From Candidatus Villigracilis affinis (lineage in GTDB: Bacteria; Chloroflexota; Anaerolineae; Anaerolineales; Villigracilaceae): DNA of 64,000 nt. The DNA lies in the NCBI GenBank assembly GCA_016718275.1, contig JADKEA010000023.1:1-64000 (forward strand). The letters run 5' to 3'. The notes beneath the pieces are model-generated. The model searched no databases, was not told the DNA's origin, and saw nothing but the letters and a program-made list of their open reading frames with translations. The stretch's first letter is position 1. Every line of letters begins with the position of its first letter. Positions 48,686-56,805 of this stretch are shown here, one piece after another. A program made the translations under genes and the position numbers.

Positions 48686-49513
48686 ATGTTTTTCGAAATT
48701 CACCAACCACCATTTCCGCTGAGTGATTTTCTCGACAGCCTGATCTACTTTGAGGACATGCGTCCGCCGCACTCTTTGGATAGATTTCTGCCCGATGGAA
48801 ATACGGAACTCATCATCGACCTGTCGGATGCGCCCCAGCATATTCACAATAATGACACACTAGAGATCGTTCAATCCTGCCGTCACGCCTGGGTCAGCGG
48901 TGTGCGGACCCGTCCCATCACCATTCCTTCGGGCAGGGAGAGTAGGAAGCTGGTGGTGATTTTCAAAAAGGGAATGGCGCGTCCTTTTTATCCGTTTCCG
49001 ATGAACGAGTTGACGGATTCGGTCGTCATGGCTGATCTGGTCTTTGGCAGAAGAATTCTCGACTTGCGCGAGAGGCTGATTTCTGCCAGGTCACCGCAGG
49101 AGATGTTCCAACTGGTTGAATTGTTTCTGCTGAACATGGCCGGGGATAAACTTTACGATAATACAAAATCCAACTGCGTTAAATATGCGGTCGCCAGCAT
49201 GCTTCGCCAGCCCACTTTGTTCAATTTCAAAAAACTGGGGGAACAGATCGGGTATTCCCAAAAACACTTCATTGACCTGTTCAAAGGGCAGGTTGGTGTG
49301 CCGCCAAAACAATATCTCAAGATCGCCCGTTTTCAAAAAGCGATCAAGACAATAGAAAAGAATCAGCCCGTTCAATGGAGCGGAATCGCCATGGACAGCG
49401 GCTTTTACGATCAGGCGCACTTCATCAACGACTTCAAGGCTTTTTCCGGGTTCACCCCCAACGAATACATCAAAAGGAAGGCGTCCACTCTGAATTATGT
49501 TCCGGTGGATTAA
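48686..49513 (+). CDS. AraC-family transcriptional regulator (DUF6597 type)
   Basis: This 275-residue regulator has an N-terminal sensing half (FFEIHQPPFPLSDFLDSLIY then DRFLPDGNTELIIDLSD, typical of DUF6597). The C-terminal AraC domain is at about 170-265: FKKLGEQIGYSQKHFIDLFK and MDSGFYDQAHFINDFKAFSG followed by FTPNEYIK. The small proteins downstream (DUF1761, DUF2306, DinB) often accompany such regulators, but nothing shows direct control. An in-frame ATG at 48584 lies upstream of the promoter. Confidence 0.92.
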   Translation: MFFEIHQPPFPLSDFLDSLIYFEDMRPPHSLDRFLPDGNTELIIDLSDAPQHIHNNDTLEIVQSCRHAWVSGVRTRPITIPSGRESRKLVVIFKKGMARPFYPFPMNELTDSVVMADLVFGRRILDLRERLISARSPQEMFQLVELFLLNMAGDKLYDNTKSNCVKYAVASMLRQPTLFNFKKLGEQIGYSQKHFIDLFKGQVGVPPKQYLKIARFQKAIKTIEKNQPVQWSGIAMDSGFYDQAHFINDFKAFSGFTPNEYIKRKASTLNYVPVD

Positions 49514-49584
49514 TGTAAATTTTTTCCAATACATTTGGATTCGATTTCTGTAAGATCACCTCCAAAAAACAAAGGAGAAATCTC

Positions 49585-49992
49585 ATGGAAAACCTGTATA
49601 TTAATCACATCGCTGTTTTTGTTTGCGCCATTTTCAATCTGGCATTGGGTGCGTTTTGGTATTCGCCCACTCTGTTTTACAAAGCCTGGCTGGCTGAAAC
49701 AAAGCTGACCGAGGAACAGCTTGCAAAGCAAAACCCCGCCAAGACCTATGGACTTGCCTTTCTGTTTTCGCTGTTGATCTCGTACAACCTGGCCTTTTTC
49801 CTCGGTGATGCGAATACCAATGCAGTCTGGGGAGCGGCGGCGGGTTTCCTTGCTGGTTTCGGTTTTGCAGCCCTGATCTTTGCGGTCATTGCCCTCTTTG
49901 AACAGCGCTCGTGGAAATATATTTTCGTCAACGGCGGCTTCATAACGGTGTATTTTACAGTCATCGGATTTATACTCGGGATATGGCGTTAG
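49585..49992 (+). CDS. DUF1761 membrane protein
   Basis: This 135-residue protein has four predicted helices and the DUF1761 pattern INHIAVFVCAIFNLALGAFW then YSPTLFYKAW at the start, with GFLAGFGFAALIFAV later. The function of the family is unknown. AAAGGAG precedes the ATG. It starts a run of small, same-strand genes extending to 52907. Confidence 0.88.
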   Translation: MENLYINHIAVFVCAIFNLALGAFWYSPTLFYKAWLAETKLTEEQLAKQNPAKTYGLAFLFSLLISYNLAFFLGDANTNAVWGAAAGFLAGFGFAALIFAVIALFEQRSWKYIFVNGGFITVYFTVIGFILGIWR

Positions 49993-50028
49993 AAAATAAT
50001 ATTGTGTGTGATCTTTAGAAAGAAGAGA

Positions 50029-50568
50029 ATGATTTATCAATTTGTATCAACATTTCATATGGTGTCCGCTGTCTCAGCATTGATCTTTGGCGCGTGTGTG
50101 CTGCTTGCCCGCAAAGGGACTCGTCTGCATAAACAACTGGGATATGCCTACTTTTTCAATATGCTGGGACTCAACATCACCGCGCTTTTCATTTATCAAC
50201 TCACGGGTCATTTCGGACCTTTTCATGGTGCGGCGTTGGCGAGTTTACTCACCCTGCTGGCTGGATTCATCCCCGCCTACCTTCGCCTTCCTCATGGGCG
50301 CTGGCTGGAATTTCACTATGAATTTATGAACTGGTCGTACGTGGGGTTGATCGCGGCAGGAGTATCAGAAGTTGCCACCCGTCTGCCTTCCGCGCCGTTC
50401 TGGCCTGCGGTGGTTGCCAGCATGTTCGTTGTCTTTTTGTCGGGAGGAATATTGATCTCCCGTGGTCGGGGGAAATATATGTTCAATATACGGACGTCAG
50501 TAGTTCAATCCGATTCACCTGCGAATTGGTTGGTTGCCTTCAAGCGGAGACGCACAGTCTGTCAATAA
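50029..50568 (+). CDS. DUF2306-like membrane protein
   Basis: This 179-residue protein has five or six predicted helices and a DUF2306-like pattern: FHMVSAVSALIFGACVLLARKG then LHKQLGYAYFFNMLGLNITA with conserved His, and HYEFMNWSYVGLIAAGVSEV. The conserved His in each half suggest a possible metal or haem site, but the function is unknown. The ATG at 50029 has AGAAGAG upstream; GTG at 50002 is unlikely. Confidence 0.82.
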   Translation: MIYQFVSTFHMVSAVSALIFGACVLLARKGTRLHKQLGYAYFFNMLGLNITALFIYQLTGHFGPFHGAALASLLTLLAGFIPAYLRLPHGRWLEFHYEFMNWSYVGLIAAGVSEVATRLPSAPFWPAVVASMFVVFLSGGILISRGRGKYMFNIRTSVVQSDSPANWLVAFKRRRTVCQ

Positions 50569-50595
50569 TTTCGAGAACCTTTAAGGAGATGATTT

Positions 50596-51165
50596 ATGAG
50601 TAGCCTTGATAAAGCCATCCAGACCCAATTGGAAAATATTCAAAAGAAGACGGGCAAGTCCCTTGCAGAACTGGCCGCCATCGCAAAGAAAAGCGGATTG
50701 AGCAAACACGGCGAACTCCGCGACATGTTCAAGGAAAAGCTTGGGCTGGGGCACGGCGATGCCAATTCGCTCGTCCACGCCATTTTGCAATCCGATGGCA
50801 CACGCGCCGCGGAAGGCAAAAACGAAGATGCCGTGCTCGATGAAATCTATTCGGGGGCAAAGGCGGGCTTCCGCCCCATTCATGAAAAACTGATGAAAGA
50901 GATCCAAAAGTTCGGCGAGTTCGAGATCGTTCCCAAAAAGGGATATGTCAGCCTGCGCCGCAAAAAGCAATTTGCCATGATCGGCCCCAAGACCAACACG
51001 CGTTTCGAGGTTGGCATCAACGCGAAGGACTTCAAGAAAAACGCCCGCCTGCTGGAACAGCCCAAAGGAAGCATGTGCAACTACATCGTTAATGTCAGCG
51101 ATCCGCGTGAAGTGGATGTGGAACTCGTCGCGTGGCTCAGATCCGCATTTGAAGGAGCAGGATAA
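50596..51165 (+). CDS. DUF4287 / DUF5655 domain protein
   Basis: This 189-residue soluble protein has DUF4287 at about residues 1-55 (LENIQKKTGKSLAELAAIAK) and DUF5655 at about 85-185 (FEIVPKKGYVSLRRKKQFAM). The order is common in proteins annotated only as DUF4287 domain-containing. Neither has a known function; the second resembles the DUF1801 fold. AAGGAG lies 8 bp before the ATG. DinB gene follows 2 bp later. Confidence 0.88.
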   Translation: MSSLDKAIQTQLENIQKKTGKSLAELAAIAKKSGLSKHGELRDMFKEKLGLGHGDANSLVHAILQSDGTRAAEGKNEDAVLDEIYSGAKAGFRPIHEKLMKEIQKFGEFEIVPKKGYVSLRRKKQFAMIGPKTNTRFEVGINAKDFKKNARLLEQPKGSMCNYIVNVSDPREVDVELVAWLRSAFEGAG

Positions 51166-51167
51166 AA

Positions 51168-51641
51168 ATGACCCAATCCATCGCTCATGAAGATTTTTTC
51201 AAAAATTTGATGGCTCTGCTCGATGAAACATTCGACAACACCCACGGTATCTACCTCGACAAGGATACGTCTCTTTTTCGCACTCTTGAAACTGTCTCTG
51301 CGGAAGAGGCATCGATTCCCGTGGGCGGAAAGTGCGCCTCGCTCGCTGCGCAGGTTGCCCACGTGACCTTTTACATGGAAGTATTGGAACGGTACGTGGT
51401 TCACCACGATAGCAGCCGTGTGGATTGGGGTGAAGTGTGGCGCACCGTGGAAAAGGTCACGCCCGAAGAATGGGCCGCCTCAAAAAACAAATTACAGGCA
51501 ACCTATCAGCGCATTTCGAATCTATTCCGCGAAAACCCCGCTTGGAACGATGACTCGATCGGCGGCTCGCTTGCCATTGTGGTCCACACGGCGTATCACC
51601 TTGGCGAGATCCGCCAGGCATTGTGTGTGTTGAAAAAATAA
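51168..51641 (+). CDS. DinB-family protein
   Basis: This 157-residue four-helix bundle protein of the DinB/YfiT-like group carries the first family His in SLAAQVAHVTFYMEVLERYV and the second pair in IVVHTAYHLGEIRQAL, matching the three-His metal site. Members act in thiol-dependent or unknown reactions and are not DNA polymerases. It starts 2 bp after the DUF5655 gene and ends just before a small membrane protein gene. Confidence 0.87.
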   Translation: MTQSIAHEDFFKNLMALLDETFDNTHGIYLDKDTSLFRTLETVSAEEASIPVGGKCASLAAQVAHVTFYMEVLERYVVHHDSSRVDWGEVWRTVEKVTPEEWAASKNKLQATYQRISNLFRENPAWNDDSIGGSLAIVVHTAYHLGEIRQALCVLKK

Positions 51642-51642
51642 T

Positions 51643-52002
51643 ATGAGATGGGTCATCATCATTCTCATCACCTTAACCGCTGGCTGGATGCTCGCCGACG
51701 GTCTGCGCGCATTGACGGTTGGCGATTACTTTACGCCAGCGAGTGGTGAATACGCAGGCCAGCTTGGCCCGTGGACCCTCCTTGTGCAGGCGCTCGGCAT
51801 TGAGCCGCGTTCCACATTCATGAAACTTGTCTTCGTTGTTTATGGCATCGCCGCGTTGATCGCTGTGGCAGGCTTTGCGTTGAATCAACCCTGGGGCCGC
51901 AATGCGTTGATCGCAATCGCGCTTCTTGGTTTATGGTATTTGCCGATCGGCACGGCGGCGAATGTCGTCGCCCTCATTTTGTTATTTCTCAAAAGGAGTT
52001 GA
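51643..52002 (+). CDS. Small membrane protein, unknown
   Basis: This 119-residue protein has three or four predicted helices (about residues 4-22, 64-84 and 88-112). No family is recognised. It starts 1 bp after the DinB stop and is followed by the OmdA-like gene with a 2-bp gap, so it is embedded in the operon. A secretion-type first helix is followed by a polar loop. Confidence 0.75.
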   Translation: MRWVIIILITLTAGWMLADGLRALTVGDYFTPASGEYAGQLGPWTLLVQALGIEPRSTFMKLVFVVYGIAALIAVAGFALNQPWGRNALIAIALLGLWYLPIGTAANVVALILLFLKRS

Positions 52003-52004
52003 TC

Positions 52005-52229
52005 ATGCCCCCACGTCCTCGCTATGAAATGCCCGATTTTTTCCGCGATGCGCTCGATTCACACGGGCTCATGGATGCCTACCTCGCCCGCCCACCGTTT
52101 CAACAGAACGATTACATTGGCTGGATCACACGCGCAAAACTCGAAGCCACCCGCCAAAAGCGTCTGAACCAAATGCTTGATGAATTGAAAAAAGGCGGCG
52201 TGTACATGAAGATGAAATGGAACGGCTGA
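52005..52229 (+). CDS. YdeI/OmpD-associated (OmdA)-like small protein
   Basis: This 74-residue basic protein has FFRDALDSHGLMDAYLARPP then WITRAKLEATRQKRLNQMLDEL, the C-terminal pattern of YdeI/OmpD-associated proteins (bacteriocin-protection family). It lacks the usual N-terminal half and is only the helical C-terminal unit, which also occurs alone. AAAAGGAG precedes the ATG. Function unknown. Confidence 0.78.
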   Translation: MPPRPRYEMPDFFRDALDSHGLMDAYLARPPFQQNDYIGWITRAKLEATRQKRLNQMLDELKKGGVYMKMKWNG

Positions 52230-52238
52230 TTTTTGTGG

Positions 52239-52244
52239 CAAAAT
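52239..52244 (+). promoter_or_regulatory. -10-like box before the HD gene
   Basis: CAAAAT ends 6 nt before the ATG at 52251 and no Shine-Dalgarno is seen. One base off a TANNNT box, so the call is weak. Confidence 0.35.
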
Positions 52245-52250
52245 AGCCCC

Positions 52251-52907
52251 ATGAATCAACCCCACATCATCCAAAAGACAGCCGAATACATCAAACAGGA
52301 ATTCTCCGACGATTCCTCGGGCCACGATTGGTGGCACATCTACCGCGTGTGGAAGAACGCCGTCACCATCTGCCAACATGAAAAAGCGGATGCGTTCATT
52401 GTGGAACTTGCCGCTCTCTTGCACGACCTCGACGACTGGAAATTCAACGACACGGGCGATGAAACCCCGCTTCGCGCCAAAGCCTGGCTTGATTCCTGCG
52501 GCGTGGAGATTTCCACCACTGACAAAGTGTGCGAAATCATCATACACATTTCCTACAAAGGCGCGGGCGTGGAAAATAAAATGAAAAGTCTCGAAGGCCT
52601 CATCGTGCAGGACGCCGACAGACTCGATGCCATTGGCGCCATCGGCATTGGGCGCGCCTTCGCCTACGGCGGCTACAAGAACAGACCGATGTACGATCCC
52701 GAGTCCACGCCGCAGATGCATGCCACTTTTGAACAATACAAGAACAGCAAAAGCGCCACCATCAATCACTTTTACGAGAAATTGCTTTTGCTCAAAGACA
52801 TGATGAACACGCCGACCGCAAAAAAAATAGCGGAGCAGCGACATGAGATCATGCTCCGCTTTCTTGACCAGTTTATGAATGAATGGGAAGGAAAGGATGT
52901 TTTCTAA
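52251..52907 (+). CDS. HD-domain phosphohydrolase (YedJ-like)
   Basis: This 218-residue protein has the HD motif set: first His in SGHDWWHIYRVWKNAV, the HD pair in LAALLHDLDDWKF and the last Asp in VQDADRLDAIGAIGIGRAFAYGG. This resembles YedJ and related HD phosphatases acting on nucleotides or small phosphates. The substrate is unknown. It is the last gene of the small-protein run and ends at a strong terminator. Confidence 0.93.
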   Translation: MNQPHIIQKTAEYIKQEFSDDSSGHDWWHIYRVWKNAVTICQHEKADAFIVELAALLHDLDDWKFNDTGDETPLRAKAWLDSCGVEISTTDKVCEIIIHISYKGAGVENKMKSLEGLIVQDADRLDAIGAIGIGRAFAYGGYKNRPMYDPESTPQMHATFEQYKNSKSATINHFYEKLLLLKDMMNTPTAKKIAEQRHEIMLRFLDQFMNEWEGKDVF

Positions 52908-52941
52908 AACAAAACGCGGACACAGGTCCGCGTTTTGTTTT
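52906..52941 (+). terminator. Intrinsic terminator
   Basis: AAAACAAAACGCGGAC at 52906-52921 pairs perfectly with GTCCGCGTTTTGTTTT at 52926-52941 around ACAG. Confidence 0.95.
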
Positions 52942-52978
52942 GCAATAGCAGGTTATATCCTCGCTATGGAAAGTATCA

Positions 52979-54550
52979 TCACCTGTGAAATTCAAATATC
53001 AACACATTCTCCGACTCGTACACAACCGTGTAAGAAGGAGAAGCCTTGGCCGAAATTGCGAGGCTTCTCAGTGAGTCGGCTAAATCGCTCTCGTCATTCC
53101 TGGTGGGAATCGTTACGAGCAGATAATCATAGTTGATCTTGTTTTTCCCGCTCCATCCGGTGACACAATTCACATCCGCACAGTGTTGGAACGCAACCAA
53201 TTCTGCATGCCAGGGGAAGAACAGTTCGTTCAAATTCCATTCGAGGCCTTGTAGGGTGGTGACGCTGTACTGGTTCGTCAAAGCTGGGAACCATTCCTGC
53301 ATTGGGTCAGACATGGAGAATTCCCGCCCTGTTGAAAGCAGAAAGGTCTTCCGCTCGTTGATATTTTCCTTCACCCATTGGATCATCTCAAGGTCAGCGG
53401 GTTTCAGGCTGGTGTTGACCAGTTGAAAGTCGAAGATCATGGCGCCCAGAACGAGATAAAGGAACAGGGCGAATAACAATACCTGAACCTTGCGATTCGA
53501 GAAGGCTTCTCCGTTCATTCCTTCTTTTGAGCGATTGAGCCAGATGGAAGCCTTTTCCAATCCTATCCCCGCCAGCATGGACAATGGCAGTAGCGCAATG
53601 CTCTCCCCACCGCGCGGGTCTATCAGAAGGGCCAACATGGGCCACGCAAGCAGAAAATAATCACGCTGCTTGAACACCATCACCGCACCGGCGATGGCCA
53701 AGAGAGATGCGGGAAGGAACACGTAATCATCAAGCCCGCTGAAATCCAGGATCGAGAGATAGGATTCAAGCGTTCGCTGACTGGTCTGGCCTGCGGAGAG
53801 CAATGGCTCGAGGCCGTGGCGCAAAAGCACATTTCCCCACCAGGGGGCAGTGAGAAACACCACGCCAAAACCAACCGCCACCGCAGAGAGGACTCCGCGT
53901 TTATTGCGCCCGTAAAAGCCAAAAAGCACTGCGCCACCCAACACGGCATGCAAAGCAGTCTGAGGGTGACTCAGGATCGCGCCTGCGCCAAATAAAATGG
54001 TCAGCGCAAGATGTTTGGGATATCCCTCGCTTTTGAACAATTGAACCGTTTGCCACAGCATCAGAATCAGGAACAACATGCCGAAGGCGCGTGTGATTCC
54101 TCCGCCCATCACCTGCCACAGAAAAGCGCGTGACGAGAGCGCGTAGATCATCACCGCCAGCGAAGCGGACAGGCGTGAGTTGAGGACTTGCTCGGCGAGT
54201 TTATAAAAGAAGAAGATCGAGAGGGTGTTCACCAAAGCTGGCAGCCAGAGCAATATTTGGAGTACAGAAACAGGCAACAGGCCTGCACTGAGCGTGGTCG
54301 AAGCGTCCGAGAGAAAAGCGGCGACATAAAATCCGAGCGGCGGATAGGCGAAGGGAATATCCACGCTGTTGTATTCCGCGAATTCGGGCAGTTGATAATC
54401 GTTTTCCTTCAAATCGAGAATCATGCTGTAGAACATCCCGCCGTCGTTGAGGGGAAATCCGTTCGTGAACGCAGGCCAAAAGCGGACAATTGCGCCGAAG
54501 AGCAGCGCGGTAAAAAGCAAAAGTGCAGGCCAATCCAATTTGCGGTTCAT
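52979..54550 (-). CDS. Polytopic GT-C-like membrane protein
   Basis: This 523-residue protein has about 11 predicted helices followed by a soluble C-terminal part. The N-terminal loop after helix 1 (TNGFPLNDGGMFYSMILDLKEN) carries a DGG/acidic stretch in the position of the catalytic Asp of GT-C enzymes, and FAYPPLGFYVAAFL follows. The family is not named; lipid-linked sugar transfer is an inference. The ATG at 54550 follows GAGG and lies 7 bp after the marC stop, so the two genes are an operon. Confidence 0.78.
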   Translation of the reverse strand: MNRKLDWPALLLFTALLFGAIVRFWPAFTNGFPLNDGGMFYSMILDLKENDYQLPEFAEYNSVDIPFAYPPLGFYVAAFLSDASTTLSAGLLPVSVLQILLWLPALVNTLSIFFFYKLAEQVLNSRLSASLAVMIYALSSRAFLWQVMGGGITRAFGMLFLILMLWQTVQLFKSEGYPKHLALTILFGAGAILSHPQTALHAVLGGAVLFGFYGRNKRGVLSAVAVGFGVVFLTAPWWGNVLLRHGLEPLLSAGQTSQRTLESYLSILDFSGLDDYVFLPASLLAIAGAVMVFKQRDYFLLAWPMLALLIDPRGGESIALLPLSMLAGIGLEKASIWLNRSKEGMNGEAFSNRKVQVLLFALFLYLVLGAMIFDFQLVNTSLKPADLEMIQWVKENINERKTFLLSTGREFSMSDPMQEWFPALTNQYSVTTLQGLEWNLNELFFPWHAELVAFQHCADVNCVTGWSGKNKINYDYLLVTIPTRNDESDLADSLRSLAISAKASPSYTVVYESENVLIFEFHR

Positions 54551-54557
54551 GTATGCC

Positions 54558-55202
54558 TCACTGTATCCTGAATATCTCACGGATGATCGGGGTCAACCCG
54601 CTGAAGAAAAATTCCACGGCGATAACCATCACGATCAGGCCCATCAGCCGCAGCATTACCTTGTTGCCATTCTCGCCGATCAGATGTGTGACCTGTTTTG
54701 CGCCAAGCAACAAAAAGTAAGTCAATGCGATGATCAAAACGATGATGCCGATCACGATTCCTGATTCGAGCGGCGATGTGGATTCGTTCATCAAAAGGAT
54801 GGATGTTGTGATCGCACCCGGTCCGCAGATGATGGGAATGCCGAGCGGTGTGATGGAAATATCATTGATGTATTCGTGATTCGTTTCGTCATCGAACTGT
54901 GTGCGTGAGAGATGGGCTTGCAGCATTTCGTAGCCCATCAGGAAAAAGATCACGCCGCCCACCACGCGCAGGCTGTTGACTGAAATGGAAAAGAAACGAA
55001 AGATCCATTGGCCTGTCAATGCGAAGGCGAGCAGGATGAACAACGCCGTCAGGCTGGCCTTGCGTGCCACACGGTGTGATTCATGCGGAGATAACTTCGC
55101 GGTCATCGCCGTGTATACGGGAATGACACCAATGGGGTTGATCATGGTGAACATGGAAATAAAACCAAGTAATGCAAACTCGAAAATCGGTGAGGCGTTC
55201 AT
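54558..55202 (-). CDS. MarC/NAAT-family membrane protein
   Basis: This 214-residue protein has six predicted helices and the MarC pattern FALLGFISMFTMINPIGVIP, FFLMGYEMLQA and PLGIPIICGPGAITTSILL. The NAAT name comes from one archaeal amino-acid transporter; the role of most MarC proteins is unresolved. Start at 55202 with GGAG upstream is preferred; the longer reading would add 21 non-conserved residues. It precedes the GT-C-like gene. Confidence 0.92.
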   Translation of the reverse strand: MNASPIFEFALLGFISMFTMINPIGVIPVYTAMTAKLSPHESHRVARKASLTALFILLAFALTGQWIFRFFSISVNSLRVVGGVIFFLMGYEMLQAHLSRTQFDDETNHEYINDISITPLGIPIICGPGAITTSILLMNESTSPLESGIVIGIIVLIIALTYFLLLGAKQVTHLIGENGNKVMLRLMGLIVMVIAVEFFFSGLTPIIREIFRIQ

Positions 55203-55274
55203 CTGACTCCAATCTATGCGTTCAATTTTACAACACACTGCCATGATATACTGCCTGAACCACAAGGATATAAA

Positions 55275-56774
55275 ATGAAAAGCAGATCACTTCAAGTCAT
55301 TCTCCCGTCATTTTTGGTTGCATTTGCCATTCTTGCGTGCAGTCAGTTCAGCACAAATCCCGTTTCAGTACCGCCGACCGGCGTGGCGATCTCCACCATC
55401 GTCCCTGATGCGACCCTGGAAGCGGTTGCCGGTTCAACAGGATTGGGCGATTCGCTCTACCCGGGGTTTGGGAACGGCGGCTATGATGTGACTCACTACC
55501 TGTTGGATTTCACCATCCACGATGTTGCCACCAGTGACCTGACAGCCATCGTGACCATCGAGGCGATTGCCACCCAGGACCTTGGCAGTTTCAATCTCGA
55601 TTTTGTCGGCTTTGATATCAACAGCCTTATGGTCAACGGCGCGGAAGCGGACTATTCCCGTAAGGGGCAGGAATTAATCGTCAGCCCGCTCAAGCCGCTC
55701 GTGGACGGTGATATGTTTACCATTATCGTTCAATACAGCGGCTCACCCGAAGAGATGCAGTCTGTTGCCCTGCCTGTGCAAACGGGCTGGGTCACTGTGG
55801 ATGGCGGCAGTTTTGTATTAAGCGAACCCGATGGTTCTGCAAGTTTTTACCCCGTCAACGATCACCCATTGGACAAGGCGACCTACACGTTTCGTGTCAC
55901 GGTTCCCAAGCCATTCGAGGTGGCGGCCAATGGCCTGCTGATCGAAACCACCGATAAGGGTGATGCGACCACCTTCGTCTTCGATTCGCCCAGTTTGATG
56001 GCGAGCTATCTCGCCACGATCAATATCGACGAGTTTGATATCGAGACGATGAGTTCAGACAACGGGATTCCGATCCGCAATTATTATTCTACGGGACTGA
56101 GCGAAAAGGTTCGCGCGCCGTTTGCACGGCAGGGCGAGATGATCGATTATTTCAGCGGGTTGTTCGGCCCGTATCCCTTCGAGGTGTATGGCGCGCTCGT
56201 GATGGACGCTGAATTCGGTTCGGCGCTCGAAAACCAGACCCTGTCCATTTTTGGAATTGACATGGTGGATGTGGATGACGTGGAAGGCACCGAATTGACC
56301 GTGGCCCACGAATTGGCGCATCAATGGTTTGGTGACAGCGTCAGCGTGGCCGATTGGCGCGATATCTGGCTCAACGAAGGCTTTGCCACCTATGCCGAAG
56401 TGCTGTGGGTGGAACATGCCGAAGGCCCCGAAGCGCGGGACGAGTATGTCGAATATCTGTATTCAGACATGGTCGAATATGGAGATGTGGTTGGCGCGCC
56501 GGGAAATCCGCCTGCAAATGACCTGTTCAACGCCAGCGTATACGAGTGGGGCGGACTCACCCTGCACGCCTTGCGACTCGAAGTGGGCGATGAAGCTTTC
56601 TTCAAGATCCTGAAAACGTATCACAACCGCTACAAAAACAGCAACGCCACCACCGAAGATTTCGTCTCTGTTGCAGAGGAAATCAGCGGAATGGAATTGG
56701 GCGAATTCTTCAACAACTGGTTGTACAGTGGCTCACTTCCGCCGATTCCAGAGTTGGGATTGGGTACTGAATAA
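55275..56774 (+). CDS. M1 aminopeptidase-like lipoprotein
   Basis: This 499-residue protein has a lipobox ILAC (Cys at about 23). The classic M1 site is present: H345-ELAH-QWFGDSVS with E368 in WLNE, HExxH-x18-E. The preceding segment LVMDAEFGSALENQTLSIF stands where GAMEN-type residues occur, with ALENQ. The gene is more canonical than the pair at 22121-25218 (WFGD motif intact). It should act on peptides outside the membrane. AAGGATATAAAATG precedes it. Confidence 0.94.
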   Translation: MKSRSLQVILPSFLVAFAILACSQFSTNPVSVPPTGVAISTIVPDATLEAVAGSTGLGDSLYPGFGNGGYDVTHYLLDFTIHDVATSDLTAIVTIEAIATQDLGSFNLDFVGFDINSLMVNGAEADYSRKGQELIVSPLKPLVDGDMFTIIVQYSGSPEEMQSVALPVQTGWVTVDGGSFVLSEPDGSASFYPVNDHPLDKATYTFRVTVPKPFEVAANGLLIETTDKGDATTFVFDSPSLMASYLATINIDEFDIETMSSDNGIPIRNYYSTGLSEKVRAPFARQGEMIDYFSGLFGPYPFEVYGALVMDAEFGSALENQTLSIFGIDMVDVDDVEGTELTVAHELAHQWFGDSVSVADWRDIWLNEGFATYAEVLWVEHAEGPEARDEYVEYLYSDMVEYGDVVGAPGNPPANDLFNASVYEWGGLTLHALRLEVGDEAFFKILKTYHNRYKNSNATTEDFVSVAEEISGMELGEFFNNWLYSGSLPPIPELGLGTE

Positions 56775-56805
56775 ATAGTCAGGCGTTTCGCTCAAGATAT
56801 TTTCC

